Below the pieces are notes generated by a model. It was given only the letters and a program-made list of their open reading frames with translations, was not told where the DNA came from and did no database searches. A stretch of 49,163 nucleotides of DNA, from NCBI GenBank assembly GCA_036841525.1, contig DAITVZ010000032.1, forward strand, positions 1 through 49,163. The letters run 5' to 3'. Both the position numbers and the translations under genes were made by a program. Positions within the stretch are counted from its first letter, which is position 1. Each line of letters begins with the position of its first letter. The stretch comes from JAAYEA01 sp012689325 (GTDB lineage Bacteria > Chloroflexota > Anaerolineae > JAAYEA01). Positions 40,272 to 48,776 of the stretch are shown piece by piece.

Positions 40272-40727
40272 ATGCTCCAACAGGTGAGACTGCTGGAGTG
40301 GCTGCTAGAGGTTGACACAGAGGCTACGGCCGCCACGTACCGTAACGTGCCGTCGGACCAGGACTGCACTTGCGCGTATTGCCGGAATTTCAGGGCGGCG
40401 TGGAGAACCTTGCCCGCCGAACTGCTTCAAGTCCTGGAGACTCTGGGGATCGACCCTGCCAAGCCCCTAGACATCACCGAATTCTGGGAGAACGAGGATG
40501 GCACGCACTTTTACATGGGAATGTACAACCTGGTTGGCAGAATAGTTGACGGTGATGATTATAGAACGGTGAGCCGTAAGTCAGGCCAAATTGACCTCCA
40601 CCCACTTGTCGAGAACGCCGGTATCGGCTTTACCGGTGACGTGGACTTTGGCCGCGGTTTTCCTACGCCAATCTTGCAGGCTGAATTCATGGCTGACGTT
40701 CCCTGGGTGCTTGGTGAAAAGCCTTGA
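40272..40727 (+). CDS. small protein with CxCxxC motif, function unknown
   Basis: A 151-residue soluble protein. DCTCAYCRNF (Cys32, Cys34, Cys37) suggests a metal-binding site or redox cluster. The middle and C-terminal parts are rich in aromatic and acidic residues. I recall similar hypothetical proteins in Firmicutes but know no function. GAGGAG precedes the ATG by about 10 nt. Its base composition is noticeably less GC-rich than its neighbours, which hints at transfer. The methyltransferase gene begins directly after its stop. Confidence 0.75.
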   Translation: MLQQVRLLEWLLEVDTEATAATYRNVPSDQDCTCAYCRNFRAAWRTLPAELLQVLETLGIDPAKPLDITEFWENEDGTHFYMGMYNLVGRIVDGDDYRTVSRKSGQIDLHPLVENAGIGFTGDVDFGRGFPTPILQAEFMADVPWVLGEKP

Positions 40728-40728
40728 G

Positions 40729-41526
40729 ATGAAAGAAGTACTGCCCATGAACGAGATGACCCAAGCCAACCGGCGGGGCTGGGACGGCCTGGCGGCGACC
40801 CATTACCGGAACTATCACATTGACCGGCTGCTGGCCGGCGAGCCCCTGCTGAACGACCTGATCCGCGGGGAGGTCGGCGATGTGCGGGGCAAGTCCTTGG
40901 TGCACCTGCTCTGCCACATCGGCACCGACACGCTTTCCTGGGCGTTGCTGGGCGCCCAGGTCACCGGCATCGATATCTCGCCCGAGTCGCTTAAATACGC
41001 CAGAGCGCTGGCGGAGCGCCTGGGCCTCCGCGCCGAGTTTATCGAGGCCGACATCCTCGCGGTGATGGACCAGGTGCATAGCAAGCACGACATCGTCTTT
41101 TCCTCCACGGGGGTGCTCTGCTGGCTGCCGGATATCCGCCGCTATGCCCAGACCGTGCGCCATCTGCTGCGCGACGGCGGGTTCTTTTACCTCTTGGACG
41201 GGCACCCGTTCCGCAACGTCCTGTACGATGCCGCGGACTCGTTCAGCCCCCACACCATCCAGGGCGACTATTTCCGCAAGGACGTCTCGCAGTACGCCAA
41301 CATGGGGGATTACACCGATCCGACGCTCAAGATACCATCCAAATCCTACGAGTGGCACTGGACCCTAGGCGAGGTGGTCACGGCTTTTTGCGAGGCGGGC
41401 CTGAGGATCGATTTCCTGCACGAGTTTCCGCAATATCATTACAGCGGCTATACGCCGTACGACGTGGAGGATAACCGCGTCGAGCTGTACCCCTGCACGT
41501 TCAGCTTGAAGGCGACCGCCAGGTGA
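40729..41526 (+). CDS. class I SAM-dependent methyltransferase
   Basis: A 265-residue methyltransferase. The SAM-binding motif is VHLLCHIGTDTLSWALLGAQ split by family spacing, with motif II GIDISPESL and EADIL further on. The post-motif VLCWLPDIRRYAQTVRHLLRDGGFFYLL is typical of this superfamily. The substrate is unknown. Start at 40729 directly follows the previous stop; ATG at 40747 (MNEMTQANRRGWD) is an equally plausible start because homologues often begin near there. Confidence 0.87.
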   Translation: MKEVLPMNEMTQANRRGWDGLAATHYRNYHIDRLLAGEPLLNDLIRGEVGDVRGKSLVHLLCHIGTDTLSWALLGAQVTGIDISPESLKYARALAERLGLRAEFIEADILAVMDQVHSKHDIVFSSTGVLCWLPDIRRYAQTVRHLLRDGGFFYLLDGHPFRNVLYDAADSFSPHTIQGDYFRKDVSQYANMGDYTDPTLKIPSKSYEWHWTLGEVVTAFCEAGLRIDFLHEFPQYHYSGYTPYDVEDNRVELYPCTFSLKATAR

Positions 41527-41605
41527 CCGCTGGACGGGCAGGATGGCCGCACCCGTGCGCGACCTGGCCTGGGTGATTCAATGGCGAGGGAAGGAGCGGT
41601 AACCT

Positions 41606-42034
41606 ATGGCCGAAGGCTATCAGATCGTCTCCATGGACAAGCCCGACGATGCTGCGTGGGAAGCGGTCGGCGGGGGGATCAGCGCCTATAACAAGCAGCA
41701 AGCTGGGCCGGAAGGAGGCAAACCCGTCTGCTTTGTCTTGCGCGCGCCGGGCGGCGAGATCGCGGGCGGGTTGATCGGCGATACCTACTGGGGCTGGCTG
41801 TATGTCAACCTGCTGTGGGTCAAGGAGGAGCTGCGCGGGCAGGGCTATGGGCGGCAGTTGCTGGCCCAGGCGGAGGAGGAGGCGCGGCGTCGCGGCGCGA
41901 CCCACGCCTACCTGGACACGTTCAGTTTCCAGGCTCCTGGGTTCTACCAGAAGCAGGGCTACCAGGTGTTTGGCGAGTTGCCCGATTTCCCGCGCGGGCA
42001 CACGCGGTACTTTCTCACCAAGGAGCTGGAGTAG
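41606..42034 (+). CDS. GNAT family N-acetyltransferase
   Basis: A 142-residue GNAT enzyme, transferring acetyl from acetyl-CoA to an unknown amine. The acetyl-CoA loop is ELRGQGYGRQLL (about residues 72-83), preceded by the strand LYVNLLWV and followed by FYQKQGYQVFGEL. AAGGAGCGG precedes the ATG. It lies 79 nt after the methyltransferase and converges with the DMT gene. Confidence 0.92.
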   Translation: MAEGYQIVSMDKPDDAAWEAVGGGISAYNKQQAGPEGGKPVCFVLRAPGGEIAGGLIGDTYWGWLYVNLLWVKEELRGQGYGRQLLAQAEEEARRRGATHAYLDTFSFQAPGFYQKQGYQVFGELPDFPRGHTRYFLTKELE

Positions 42035-42049
42035 GCGAGTTGGCGGTGC

Positions 42050-42997
42050 CTAGCAACTGGCGCAGTTGCCGGACGGCGCGGCTCGGGGCGTGGACACGGA
42101 GGTGGGGCGACTGAGCGCCGCCAGCCAGACGCCCAGCAGCGTGATGATGGCGCCGATCACAAAGGATGTCGTCACCACCTCGCCGGTGAGCAGCGCGCTG
42201 ACGATGACGGAGGCCACGGGCAGAAGGACAAAGCCGTAGGCCGACCGCGAGGCCGACCAGCGCATCAGCACATACAGGTACAGGTAGAAGACCAGCACCG
42301 AGCCAACGATCGCCAGGTAAGCGAAGGCGGCCCAGGTGTGCGCCGCGGAGGGCAGACGCCAGGTCTCGCCAGCCAGCAACGAGATCGCCCCGAGCATCAC
42401 CGCGCTGGCGCTGATGGACACGGCATTGGTGGCCACCGGCTCGCCTCGGGGGATGGCCTTGAAAATGACCGCGCCTTCGCCCATGCACAGCACCACACCA
42501 AGCAGGGCCAGGACGGCGGGAATCGTCAGCGATGTGCCCAGCCCGCCGCCCACGATCACCACAGTGCCCAGCACCGCGATCAGGCCGCCGACCAGCCCTC
42601 GCCAGCTCAGCCTCTCCTGGCCGTGCGCCGCCGCCAGGAACAGGGTCATCAGCGGGACAAGGGCCAGAAACAGCGCGGCCATGCCCGCTTGCACGCGCAC
42701 CAAAGCCCAGTAAGAGAGCGCGTTGGCTGCGCCCGTCCCTACCAGGCCGTATAGAACGGTGCGGAGCAGGGCCTGCCCCTTGGGCAGGGCGGCGCGCCGG
42801 ACCAGGGCGATGATCCAAAAGACGGCCGCCGCCACGGTGAGCCGGGCGGTGGCGCCCCAAAAGGGCGGCAGCTCGGCGTTGCTGTAGCGGATGGCGACGG
42901 GGTTGCTCCCCGCCAGCAAGACAAAGAACACGAAAGCGATCCAGGTCGGCCGCTCGGACCGGCCGGCTTGCGAACCCTCAGAAGTGACAGCGCTCAT
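42050..42997 (-). CDS. EamA/DMT-family transporter
   Basis: A 315-residue inner-membrane protein with ten helices in two EamA repeats (helices from about residue 18 to 295). The first repeat has GSNPVAIRYS near 30 and the second ends in LPVASVIVSALLTGEVVTTSFVIG, a typical EamA end. DMT proteins export metabolites such as amino acids; the substrate is unknown. It is monocistronic and convergent with the GNAT gene, 15 nt away. Confidence 0.92.
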   Translation of the reverse strand: MSAVTSEGSQAGRSERPTWIAFVFFVLLAGSNPVAIRYSNAELPPFWGATARLTVAAAVFWIIALVRRAALPKGQALLRTVLYGLVGTGAANALSYWALVRVQAGMAALFLALVPLMTLFLAAAHGQERLSWRGLVGGLIAVLGTVVIVGGGLGTSLTIPAVLALLGVVLCMGEGAVIFKAIPRGEPVATNAVSISASAVMLGAISLLAGETWRLPSAAHTWAAFAYLAIVGSVLVFYLYLYVLMRWSASRSAYGFVLLPVASVIVSALLTGEVVTTSFVIGAIITLLGVWLAALSRPTSVSTPRAAPSGNCASC

Positions 42998-43157
42998 GGC
43001 GCCCCCTCACCGCGCCGATAGGCGCGCGTTGGCAACGACTCCCCTATACCGTTGCACCCAGTATAGGCCCGCGCGAATCGGCCGTCTATGAGGCTTATCA
43101 TCGGCGCCGCGAGGTAATCCCCCTGACCACCCTGGCCAAGAGGGGGCAGGGGGCTCT

Positions 43158-45260
43158 CTATTTCAGGAGCAGCGGCAGCCAGATGACTCGCGGCGTCGGC
43201 GTGCAAGTCAGCGAGGGGCTGGCCGTGCTCGTCGGCGCCTCTGTCGCGGTGGTCGTGGCGGTACTGGTCCGGGTTGGCGTTGGGGTGGCGGTGCGGGTCT
43301 GCGTCGCCGTGGCGGTGCGGGTCTGCGTCGTCGTTGTCGTCGTGGTGCTGGTGCAGGTTGCCGTGGCCGTGGCGGATGGCGTCGCCGTGGGCGTGGGCGC
43401 GCCGGGCAGGGTATAGCGGACAACCAGCTTGGGGCGGAGCGCGACGGAGCCGTGTTCGGTGGCGACGACCTTGCGATTGGTCGCCGTCGAGCCGAGGGCT
43501 TTCAGGATCAGCCCACGGTTGCTCCCCGCGTCGGCCCACCAGCCCTGCGCCATGCCCGTGATGTCCCACTCGTACCAGCGGTTGATGCCCCCGATGGTGA
43601 CCTCACTCTCGGCGGTCCCGGCGCGGTCAGCCGGGACGGCGTTGCACCCTGCCGTGCTCCAGGCGGTGCTCGCCGCGGCGTGGTTCCAGGTGACCTCTCC
43701 CGGCGCCCAGGCGCGATTCACCTCGAACGCCCGCACGGGGATCCAGGCGGTGCCCGCCTGGCCGACGGCGTAGAGCATCAGCCAGGCGCGGGTGATCTGC
43801 GCTTCAGCGGGCAACACTCCCGCCAGCTCGAAGCGATAGAGCCCCGCGAACTGGTCGGTGGCGCGCAGCTCGATGGTGTCATTGGTCCCGCCCTCCAGGT
43901 TGTCGTTGGGATACCAGGAAGCGATGCCCACATCGCGACAGCCAGCATAGCCGGACACGCCCTGTTGCAGCACCTTCTCGTGGGTGGCCGGCGTGGCGGT
44001 GGCAGTTGGGGTGGGGGAGGGCGTGACCACCGTTCCCCCGTGGTAGCGGATGGTCAGCTTGGGGCGCAGGGCGATGCCGCCATGGTACGAGTTGGCGAGC
44101 CAGATGGCCGCGGACTCGCCATAGGCCTTGAGCGCCAGGCCACGGTTGGCTGCCGGGTCGCTGGCCCAGTGTCGCGCCATCTGGGTGATCTCCAGCTCGT
44201 ACCAGCGCTCCACCTCCAACATGGCCGCCTCGTCCTCCGGCGTCCCGGCCCGATCGGCCGGCACGCCATTGCACCCCGGCGCTGACCAGGGGACGCAAGC
44301 GATGGGCACGCCGGTCCGGTCGGCGCAGTTCCAGCTCGCGTACCCCTGCCGCCAGGGGCGCGCGACCTCGTAGGCTCCCACCACCGTCTCGCGCGGGCCG
44401 TACTGCGATACGGCGTAAAGGCTGAGCGTGGCCTGGTCGATTTCGGCTCCGGCGGGCAACCGGGAGAGGTCGAAGCGCACCAGCGAGGCGATCTGATCAT
44501 CGGCGCGCACCTGCATGGTGCCGCCGCCCCAGGGGCCGTAGGTGCCCCATTCCGGATACCATGAGCTGATCTCCACTTCCTCGGCGCCCTGGTAGCCCTC
44601 CACGCCCTGTTGCAGGACGATCAGGCCGCTCACCGTGGGCGTGGGGGAGGGGGTGGCCGGCGGCGCGAGCTCCACCTTGGCGCGGATCATGGGGCAGCCG
44701 ACCTGGGCGGGAGCGGCCCACTGGCTGGCGTGGTCGAGCCACTGGCCGTCCTGCCAATAGTAGGCCATGCCCGAGGGCAGGTTCGTCGTGGTGTCGTGAT
44801 AGAGGAAAAGGCCGGCATCTCCCGAGTGCAGGCCGCCCAGGCTGCCCTCCACCGTCACCAGGAAGGGCTGGGGCGTGTCCAGCACGAGGTTCGCGGCGCT
44901 CAGGTCCAGGGTGAGCCAGCCAAACGCGGTGCCGAAGGCGAGTACAGGCGACTGGGCCAGCAAGGCGCCCGGCCGGCCGCCCTCCAGGGCATGGATGCTG
45001 ACCTGCGCGCGCAACTCGCCATTGGGCACCTGGAACTGGACGGCGCTCAGCTTGAGGGGAAAGTACTCCGCCGGCGGGCTCAGGACGACCCCCACGCGGC
45101 TTCCCAGCGGATAGTGCTGCACATCGCCGTTGTCACCGTTGTCGCTGCGGATGGTGACGATCTCGCCGGCGGGGCCGTCCGCGGCGCTCAGCCGCCCTCC
45201 CGCCGCCCAAGACAGGGCGATCAAGAGCAACGCAATGGTCCAACGTCCGATCGTGTTCAT
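43158..45260 (-). CDS. secreted protein with two DNRLRE domains and Thr-Pro-rich C-terminal stalk
   Basis: A 700-residue exported protein. A signal peptide (1-26) is followed by an N-terminal beta-rich domain (to about 200). Two DNRLRE/CBM96-like domains (about 215-415 and 430-615) each start VLQQGV(E/S)GY and end with ALRPKL(T/V)(I/V)RY. Short Pro-Thr linkers join them, then a Thr-rich stalk (about 620-690) ends in WLPLLLK at the very C-terminus. DNRLRE domains occur in cell-surface and disaggregatase-related proteins. The ATG at 45260 has GAGAGGAG upstream; a longer upstream frame lacks a signal sequence. Confidence 0.87.
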   Translation of the reverse strand: MNTIGRWTIALLLIALSWAAGGRLSAADGPAGEIVTIRSDNGDNGDVQHYPLGSRVGVVLSPPAEYFPLKLSAVQFQVPNGELRAQVSIHALEGGRPGALLAQSPVLAFGTAFGWLTLDLSAANLVLDTPQPFLVTVEGSLGGLHSGDAGLFLYHDTTTNLPSGMAYYWQDGQWLDHASQWAAPAQVGCPMIRAKVELAPPATPSPTPTVSGLIVLQQGVEGYQGAEEVEISSWYPEWGTYGPWGGGTMQVRADDQIASLVRFDLSRLPAGAEIDQATLSLYAVSQYGPRETVVGAYEVARPWRQGYASWNCADRTGVPIACVPWSAPGCNGVPADRAGTPEDEAAMLEVERWYELEITQMARHWASDPAANRGLALKAYGESAAIWLANSYHGGIALRPKLTIRYHGGTVVTPSPTPTATATPATHEKVLQQGVSGYAGCRDVGIASWYPNDNLEGGTNDTIELRATDQFAGLYRFELAGVLPAEAQITRAWLMLYAVGQAGTAWIPVRAFEVNRAWAPGEVTWNHAAASTAWSTAGCNAVPADRAGTAESEVTIGGINRWYEWDITGMAQGWWADAGSNRGLILKALGSTATNRKVVATEHGSVALRPKLVVRYTLPGAPTPTATPSATATATCTSTTTTTTTQTRTATATQTRTATPTPTRTSTATTTATEAPTSTASPSLTCTPTPRVIWLPLLLK

Positions 45261-45403
45261 GTCCCCGCTCCTCTCGGCTAGTTGGTGTCTGCTGCCAGTA
45301 TATACCCAACTGTCAAACTTGGCATCCAGAGACCCTGCAAGAGGCTGCCGCCGCTCCGACATTAAGAACTCGTTAAAACGCTGTCCTGGGGAGCGGTGGG
45401 GCC

Positions 45404-45432
45404 TTGACAGCGCAGATAATTCATAGTAATAT
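45404..45432 (+). promoter_or_regulatory. strong sigma-70-type promoter of the metalloprotease gene
   Basis: TTGACA (45404-45409), a 17-bp spacer, then TAATAT (45427-45432); an overlapping TATACT follows. It lies in the 315-bp divergent gap between two secreted-protein genes and is noticeably AT-rich. No other gene is seen in that gap. Confidence 0.7.
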
Positions 45433-45575
45433 ACTAGGAGAAATCAGCCCAAAGGCCGGGCAGTCGGTCCGGCTGGGCTAACACCGCACCTTGCAGCGTG
45501 ACATTGGGTTTGCCCTCGCCCTTGGCATGCTTGGCTGGGCGACCCCTGGGGCGTTTCGCTTATGAAGGAGGATCC

Positions 45576-48134
45576 ATGAGTAAGCTCGCTGTCCGCCCAC
45601 GTTACATCGTCTTGTCGCTGATCTGGCTGCTGCTGCTCTCCGGCCTCGTGGCCGGCGCGGCCAGCGCCCAAGCGGAGCTCTCCGCGAACGTGACCTTTAA
45701 CGGGCGGGTGGTGCGGTTGAACCCCGCCACCGGCCTCTTTGATCTGGGCATCCCGAATGCCCGCATCGAGCTGTTCGAACGCGCGCCCACGGGCGGACCG
45801 TTCGTCAACGTGCTCACCGTCTTTACCAATCCGGAAGGGCGCTTCTCCATCGTGCGCCCCTATGGCCGCAACGCCTATCGCCTCGTCGAGACCGACCTGG
45901 GGGGCTATACCTCGCTCTACGCGCTGGCCCCCGGCGGCACGGTGGTGAACGCCAACACGGTCGAATACCTGCAAGTGCGCGATGGGCAATCCATCGGCGG
46001 CATCCTCTTTGCCGATGAGCTGCTGCCCACCCCCACGCCCACAGTGACGGCCACGCGCACCCCGACGCGGACACCCACCCGCACGCCCACGCGGACCCCG
46101 ACGAGCACCCCGACTCGGACGCCTACCCGCACCCCCACGCCGGTGGTGGACCTGATCTATACCGACATCGAGGTGACGCAGGCGATCCAGAATATGGCCC
46201 ACAGCGTGCCGCTCATCGCGGGCAAGCGGGCCTATGCTCGCGCCTATGTCCGCTCCTCGGATGGCAACATCTCGGGGGTGCTGGGCGAGTTCCGTTTCGT
46301 CGGCACGACGGGCGTCACCGGCTGGCTCAAGGCCCATAACCCGGGCGGGCGCAACACGGTCCGCGAGTTTTCCAGCCGCGCCTTTACCAGCCACTCTTTC
46401 TATATCGAGGTGCCCTCGAGCATCGCCCAGTGGGGCATCGTCACGGTCCAGTTCCGCATGAACGCCGATGTCGCCGTGGCGGAGACGAACTATGGCAACA
46501 ACGGCGGCCAGCGGGTTATCGGGTTCAACACGACGCCGCCTCTCAAGGTCAAGATCGTCAGCGTCGCCTATCAGTCAGGGGGCGCCTGGCATCAGCCCTC
46601 CTTCAGCGACATCGTCTCCATCGTCTCCTGGCTGCGGCGGGCCTACCCCGTGCCCAGCGTGGACTGGCACGTCGGTTTTCTGAATTGGCCCTATAGCACG
46701 CGCCCCTCGGCGGTGGCGGATGACAAGGGCTGCGTTTGGACCAACAACCTGCTCGCCGTCCTGCGGATGAGCGAGGGCTCGCCGGCGCGGCGTTACTATG
46801 GCCTGGTGGCCGATAGCGGCGGGTTCATGCGCGGCTGCTCCGGCATCCCTAGCTGGGTCTCCTCCGGACCCACCGGCCCCGGCACGTTCGGCTGGGACAA
46901 TGACGGCACCTATGGCGACTGGTACACCGCCCACGAGTTCGGGCACGCCCTGGGCCGCAAGCACGTCAACGCCACCGGCGAAGAGGCGGGCCCGGACCCG
47001 TTCTATCCCTTCCCCAACGGCCAGATCGGCCTGCTGGGCGATCCCAACCACTATTTCGGCTTTGACGTCGCCACGCGGGAGGTCTATCTCCCCTTCTGGA
47101 AGGACGTCATGTCCTACGGGATGTACCAGTGGATCTCGCCGTATACCTATAACGGCATCCGCGGCCGCCTGATCTCCGAATCGTCTGAGCTCAAGGCCCG
47201 GCAGCCGCTGGCCGGCGAGGGGTTGATCGTCGTCGGATCGGCCAACCTGACCCAGGGCACGGCGGAGCTCGACACGCTCTATCGGATGGACGGCCTGGGC
47301 ACGCCTGACCCGCAGACCCCCAGCGACGACTGGGCGCTATCGCTCCGGGATGAGAGCGGCGCGGTCATCGCCCGCTATCCCTTCACGCCTATCGAGCCTT
47401 CCGATCCGGGGCCGGGCGACCGGATCGCCGCCATCCAGGAGGTCATCCCCTGGTCTAGCGGCGCGCGGCGCGTGGTGGTCGAGTATCGCGGCGCGGTGGT
47501 CTTTAGCCGCAACGTCAGCGCCAACGCCCCCACGGTGAAGGTGCTGTCGCCCAACGGCGGCGAGAACCTGCGCGGCGAGGCCGTGACGGTGCGCTGGGAG
47601 GCGGAGGACGTGGACGGCAACCCGCTGACCTTCCTGGTGCAATACAGCACCGATGGCGGCGCGACCTGGCAATCGCTGGCGGCGGAGCTGAACGACAAGG
47701 CGCTCGAGCTGGCGCTGGCGGACCTGCCCGGCAGCGCGAACGCCCGGTTCCGCGTGGCGGCCTCGGACGGCGTGAACACTGGCATGGACGCCTCGGATGG
47801 CAGCTTTAGCGTGCCCAACAAGGCCCCGCTGCCCTTCATCCTGACGCCCAAGACCCTCGACGCGTACGTGTCCGGGCAGCAGATCCTGCTGCTGGGCGAG
47901 GGCTACGACCTGGAGGACGGCATCCTCGACCCCGACCGGCTGGCCTGGTCCTCGGATCGGGACGGCGACCTGGGCAACGGCCAGGAGGTCGTCCTGGACA
48001 GCCTGAGCGCCGGGCGCCACGCTATCACCCTGCGGGTGACGGATGGCAGCGGCGCCGCGGGCAGCGCCGAAGCGCTGATCTATGTGGACGTGCTCCCGCC
48101 GACCGCGCACCTGCCCATGTTGCTGCGCGAGTAG
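45576..48134 (+). CDS. secreted metzincin-type zinc metalloprotease
   Basis: An 852-residue exported protein: signal peptide (1-32), SdrD/CNA-B-like beta domain (about 35-150), Thr-Pro-Arg-rich linker (about 150-190), a peptidase region, then one or two Ig/fibronectin-like domains (about 650-840). HEFGHALGRKH at 453-463 fits HExxHxxGxxH, and MSYG with Met512 supplies the Met-turn, so this is a metzincin. The C-terminus is HLPMLLRE. AAGGAGGATCC precedes the ATG. It probably degrades external protein, feeding the peptidases and importer in this window (inference). Confidence 0.92.
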   Translation: MSKLAVRPRYIVLSLIWLLLLSGLVAGAASAQAELSANVTFNGRVVRLNPATGLFDLGIPNARIELFERAPTGGPFVNVLTVFTNPEGRFSIVRPYGRNAYRLVETDLGGYTSLYALAPGGTVVNANTVEYLQVRDGQSIGGILFADELLPTPTPTVTATRTPTRTPTRTPTRTPTSTPTRTPTRTPTPVVDLIYTDIEVTQAIQNMAHSVPLIAGKRAYARAYVRSSDGNISGVLGEFRFVGTTGVTGWLKAHNPGGRNTVREFSSRAFTSHSFYIEVPSSIAQWGIVTVQFRMNADVAVAETNYGNNGGQRVIGFNTTPPLKVKIVSVAYQSGGAWHQPSFSDIVSIVSWLRRAYPVPSVDWHVGFLNWPYSTRPSAVADDKGCVWTNNLLAVLRMSEGSPARRYYGLVADSGGFMRGCSGIPSWVSSGPTGPGTFGWDNDGTYGDWYTAHEFGHALGRKHVNATGEEAGPDPFYPFPNGQIGLLGDPNHYFGFDVATREVYLPFWKDVMSYGMYQWISPYTYNGIRGRLISESSELKARQPLAGEGLIVVGSANLTQGTAELDTLYRMDGLGTPDPQTPSDDWALSLRDESGAVIARYPFTPIEPSDPGPGDRIAAIQEVIPWSSGARRVVVEYRGAVVFSRNVSANAPTVKVLSPNGGENLRGEAVTVRWEAEDVDGNPLTFLVQYSTDGGATWQSLAAELNDKALELALADLPGSANARFRVAASDGVNTGMDASDGSFSVPNKAPLPFILTPKTLDAYVSGQQILLLGEGYDLEDGILDPDRLAWSSDRDGDLGNGQEVVLDSLSAGRHAITLRVTDGSGAAGSAEALIYVDVLPPTAHLPMLLRE

Positions 48135-48176
48135 CGCCAGCAGCACCGCACACTCCCTCGCCGAGCGGGGGAGCCG

Positions 48177-48211
48177 CCCCACCTGTCCCCTAGCGGGGCA
48201 GGTGGGGTTTT
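48177..48211 (+). terminator. intrinsic terminator of the metalloprotease gene
   Basis: Stem CCCCACCTGTCCCC/GGGGCAGGTGGGG (48177-48190, 48195-48207; one bulged T) followed by TTTT, 42 nt past the stop. Confidence 0.8.
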
Positions 48212-48254
48212 CGTCTGGTGGCTGCGCCAGGCCCCCGTCTCATCCAAAAGTATA

Positions 48255-48283
48255 TTGACAACCGGCCTCAGCCGCGGTACACT
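48255..48283 (+). promoter_or_regulatory. sigma-70-type promoter with a long leader before the VWA gene
   Basis: TTGACA (48255-48260), a 17-bp spacer, then TACACT (48278-48283). The next convincing start codon is 493 nt away. The region between is very GC-rich, with a small hairpin GGTGCG-CCA-CGCACC at 48315-48329 followed by GTTTTG, and no ORF that I trust. It may be a structured leader or hold an unrecognised RNA. Confidence 0.55.
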
Positions 48284-48776
48284 ATACGCTGGACGGGTGC
48301 CGCACTGGCCCAGAGGTGCGCCACGCACCCGTTTTGCCCATAGCTGGGGGGCAGGAGGGTCAGCCCCGCCGATCCATCGGCAGGTATCCGCTCGTACGGC
48401 AGCTTGTCCTTTCCCCGTTCTAGATCCATCGCGCTTTCACTCTTGATCGTCGCAGATATCCTGGCTTCTGGTTCGCAAGAGCGCTGGCGTCGCCCAGGGC
48501 GGCGCGCTCGTGCGTCGCGTCCGCGCCGCCGTGAGCCCGTCAGCCAGGCCACGCGCCTGTGGCCCAGCCCTTGGTCCGCTGGGCCCCGCGTGGCCTCCCT
48601 TCGCGCCTGGCCCGCCCCGGGGGCTGTGTCGGGGCGCGGCCACTGGCGCACTGGGCGTCGCGGTGCGACCAACCGTGACGCCAGCGGTGTAGGATGGTCT
48701 TGGCCTACCGCGGCGCGCTGCCGCTCCACGGATGGGGGCAGGCGCGCGGCCCGGAAGGAAAGAGAGGAGAACCAAG

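Noticed and set aside
43110..43157. Terminator after the DNRLRE gene
   Set aside because: CCCCCTG/CAGGGGG can pair, but no T-run follows on the minus strand.
48300..48730. Open frames on both strands between the metalloprotease and the VWA gene
   Set aside because: They are very Arg/Pro/Gly-rich, mutually overlapping, lack good ribosome sites and match nothing I know.
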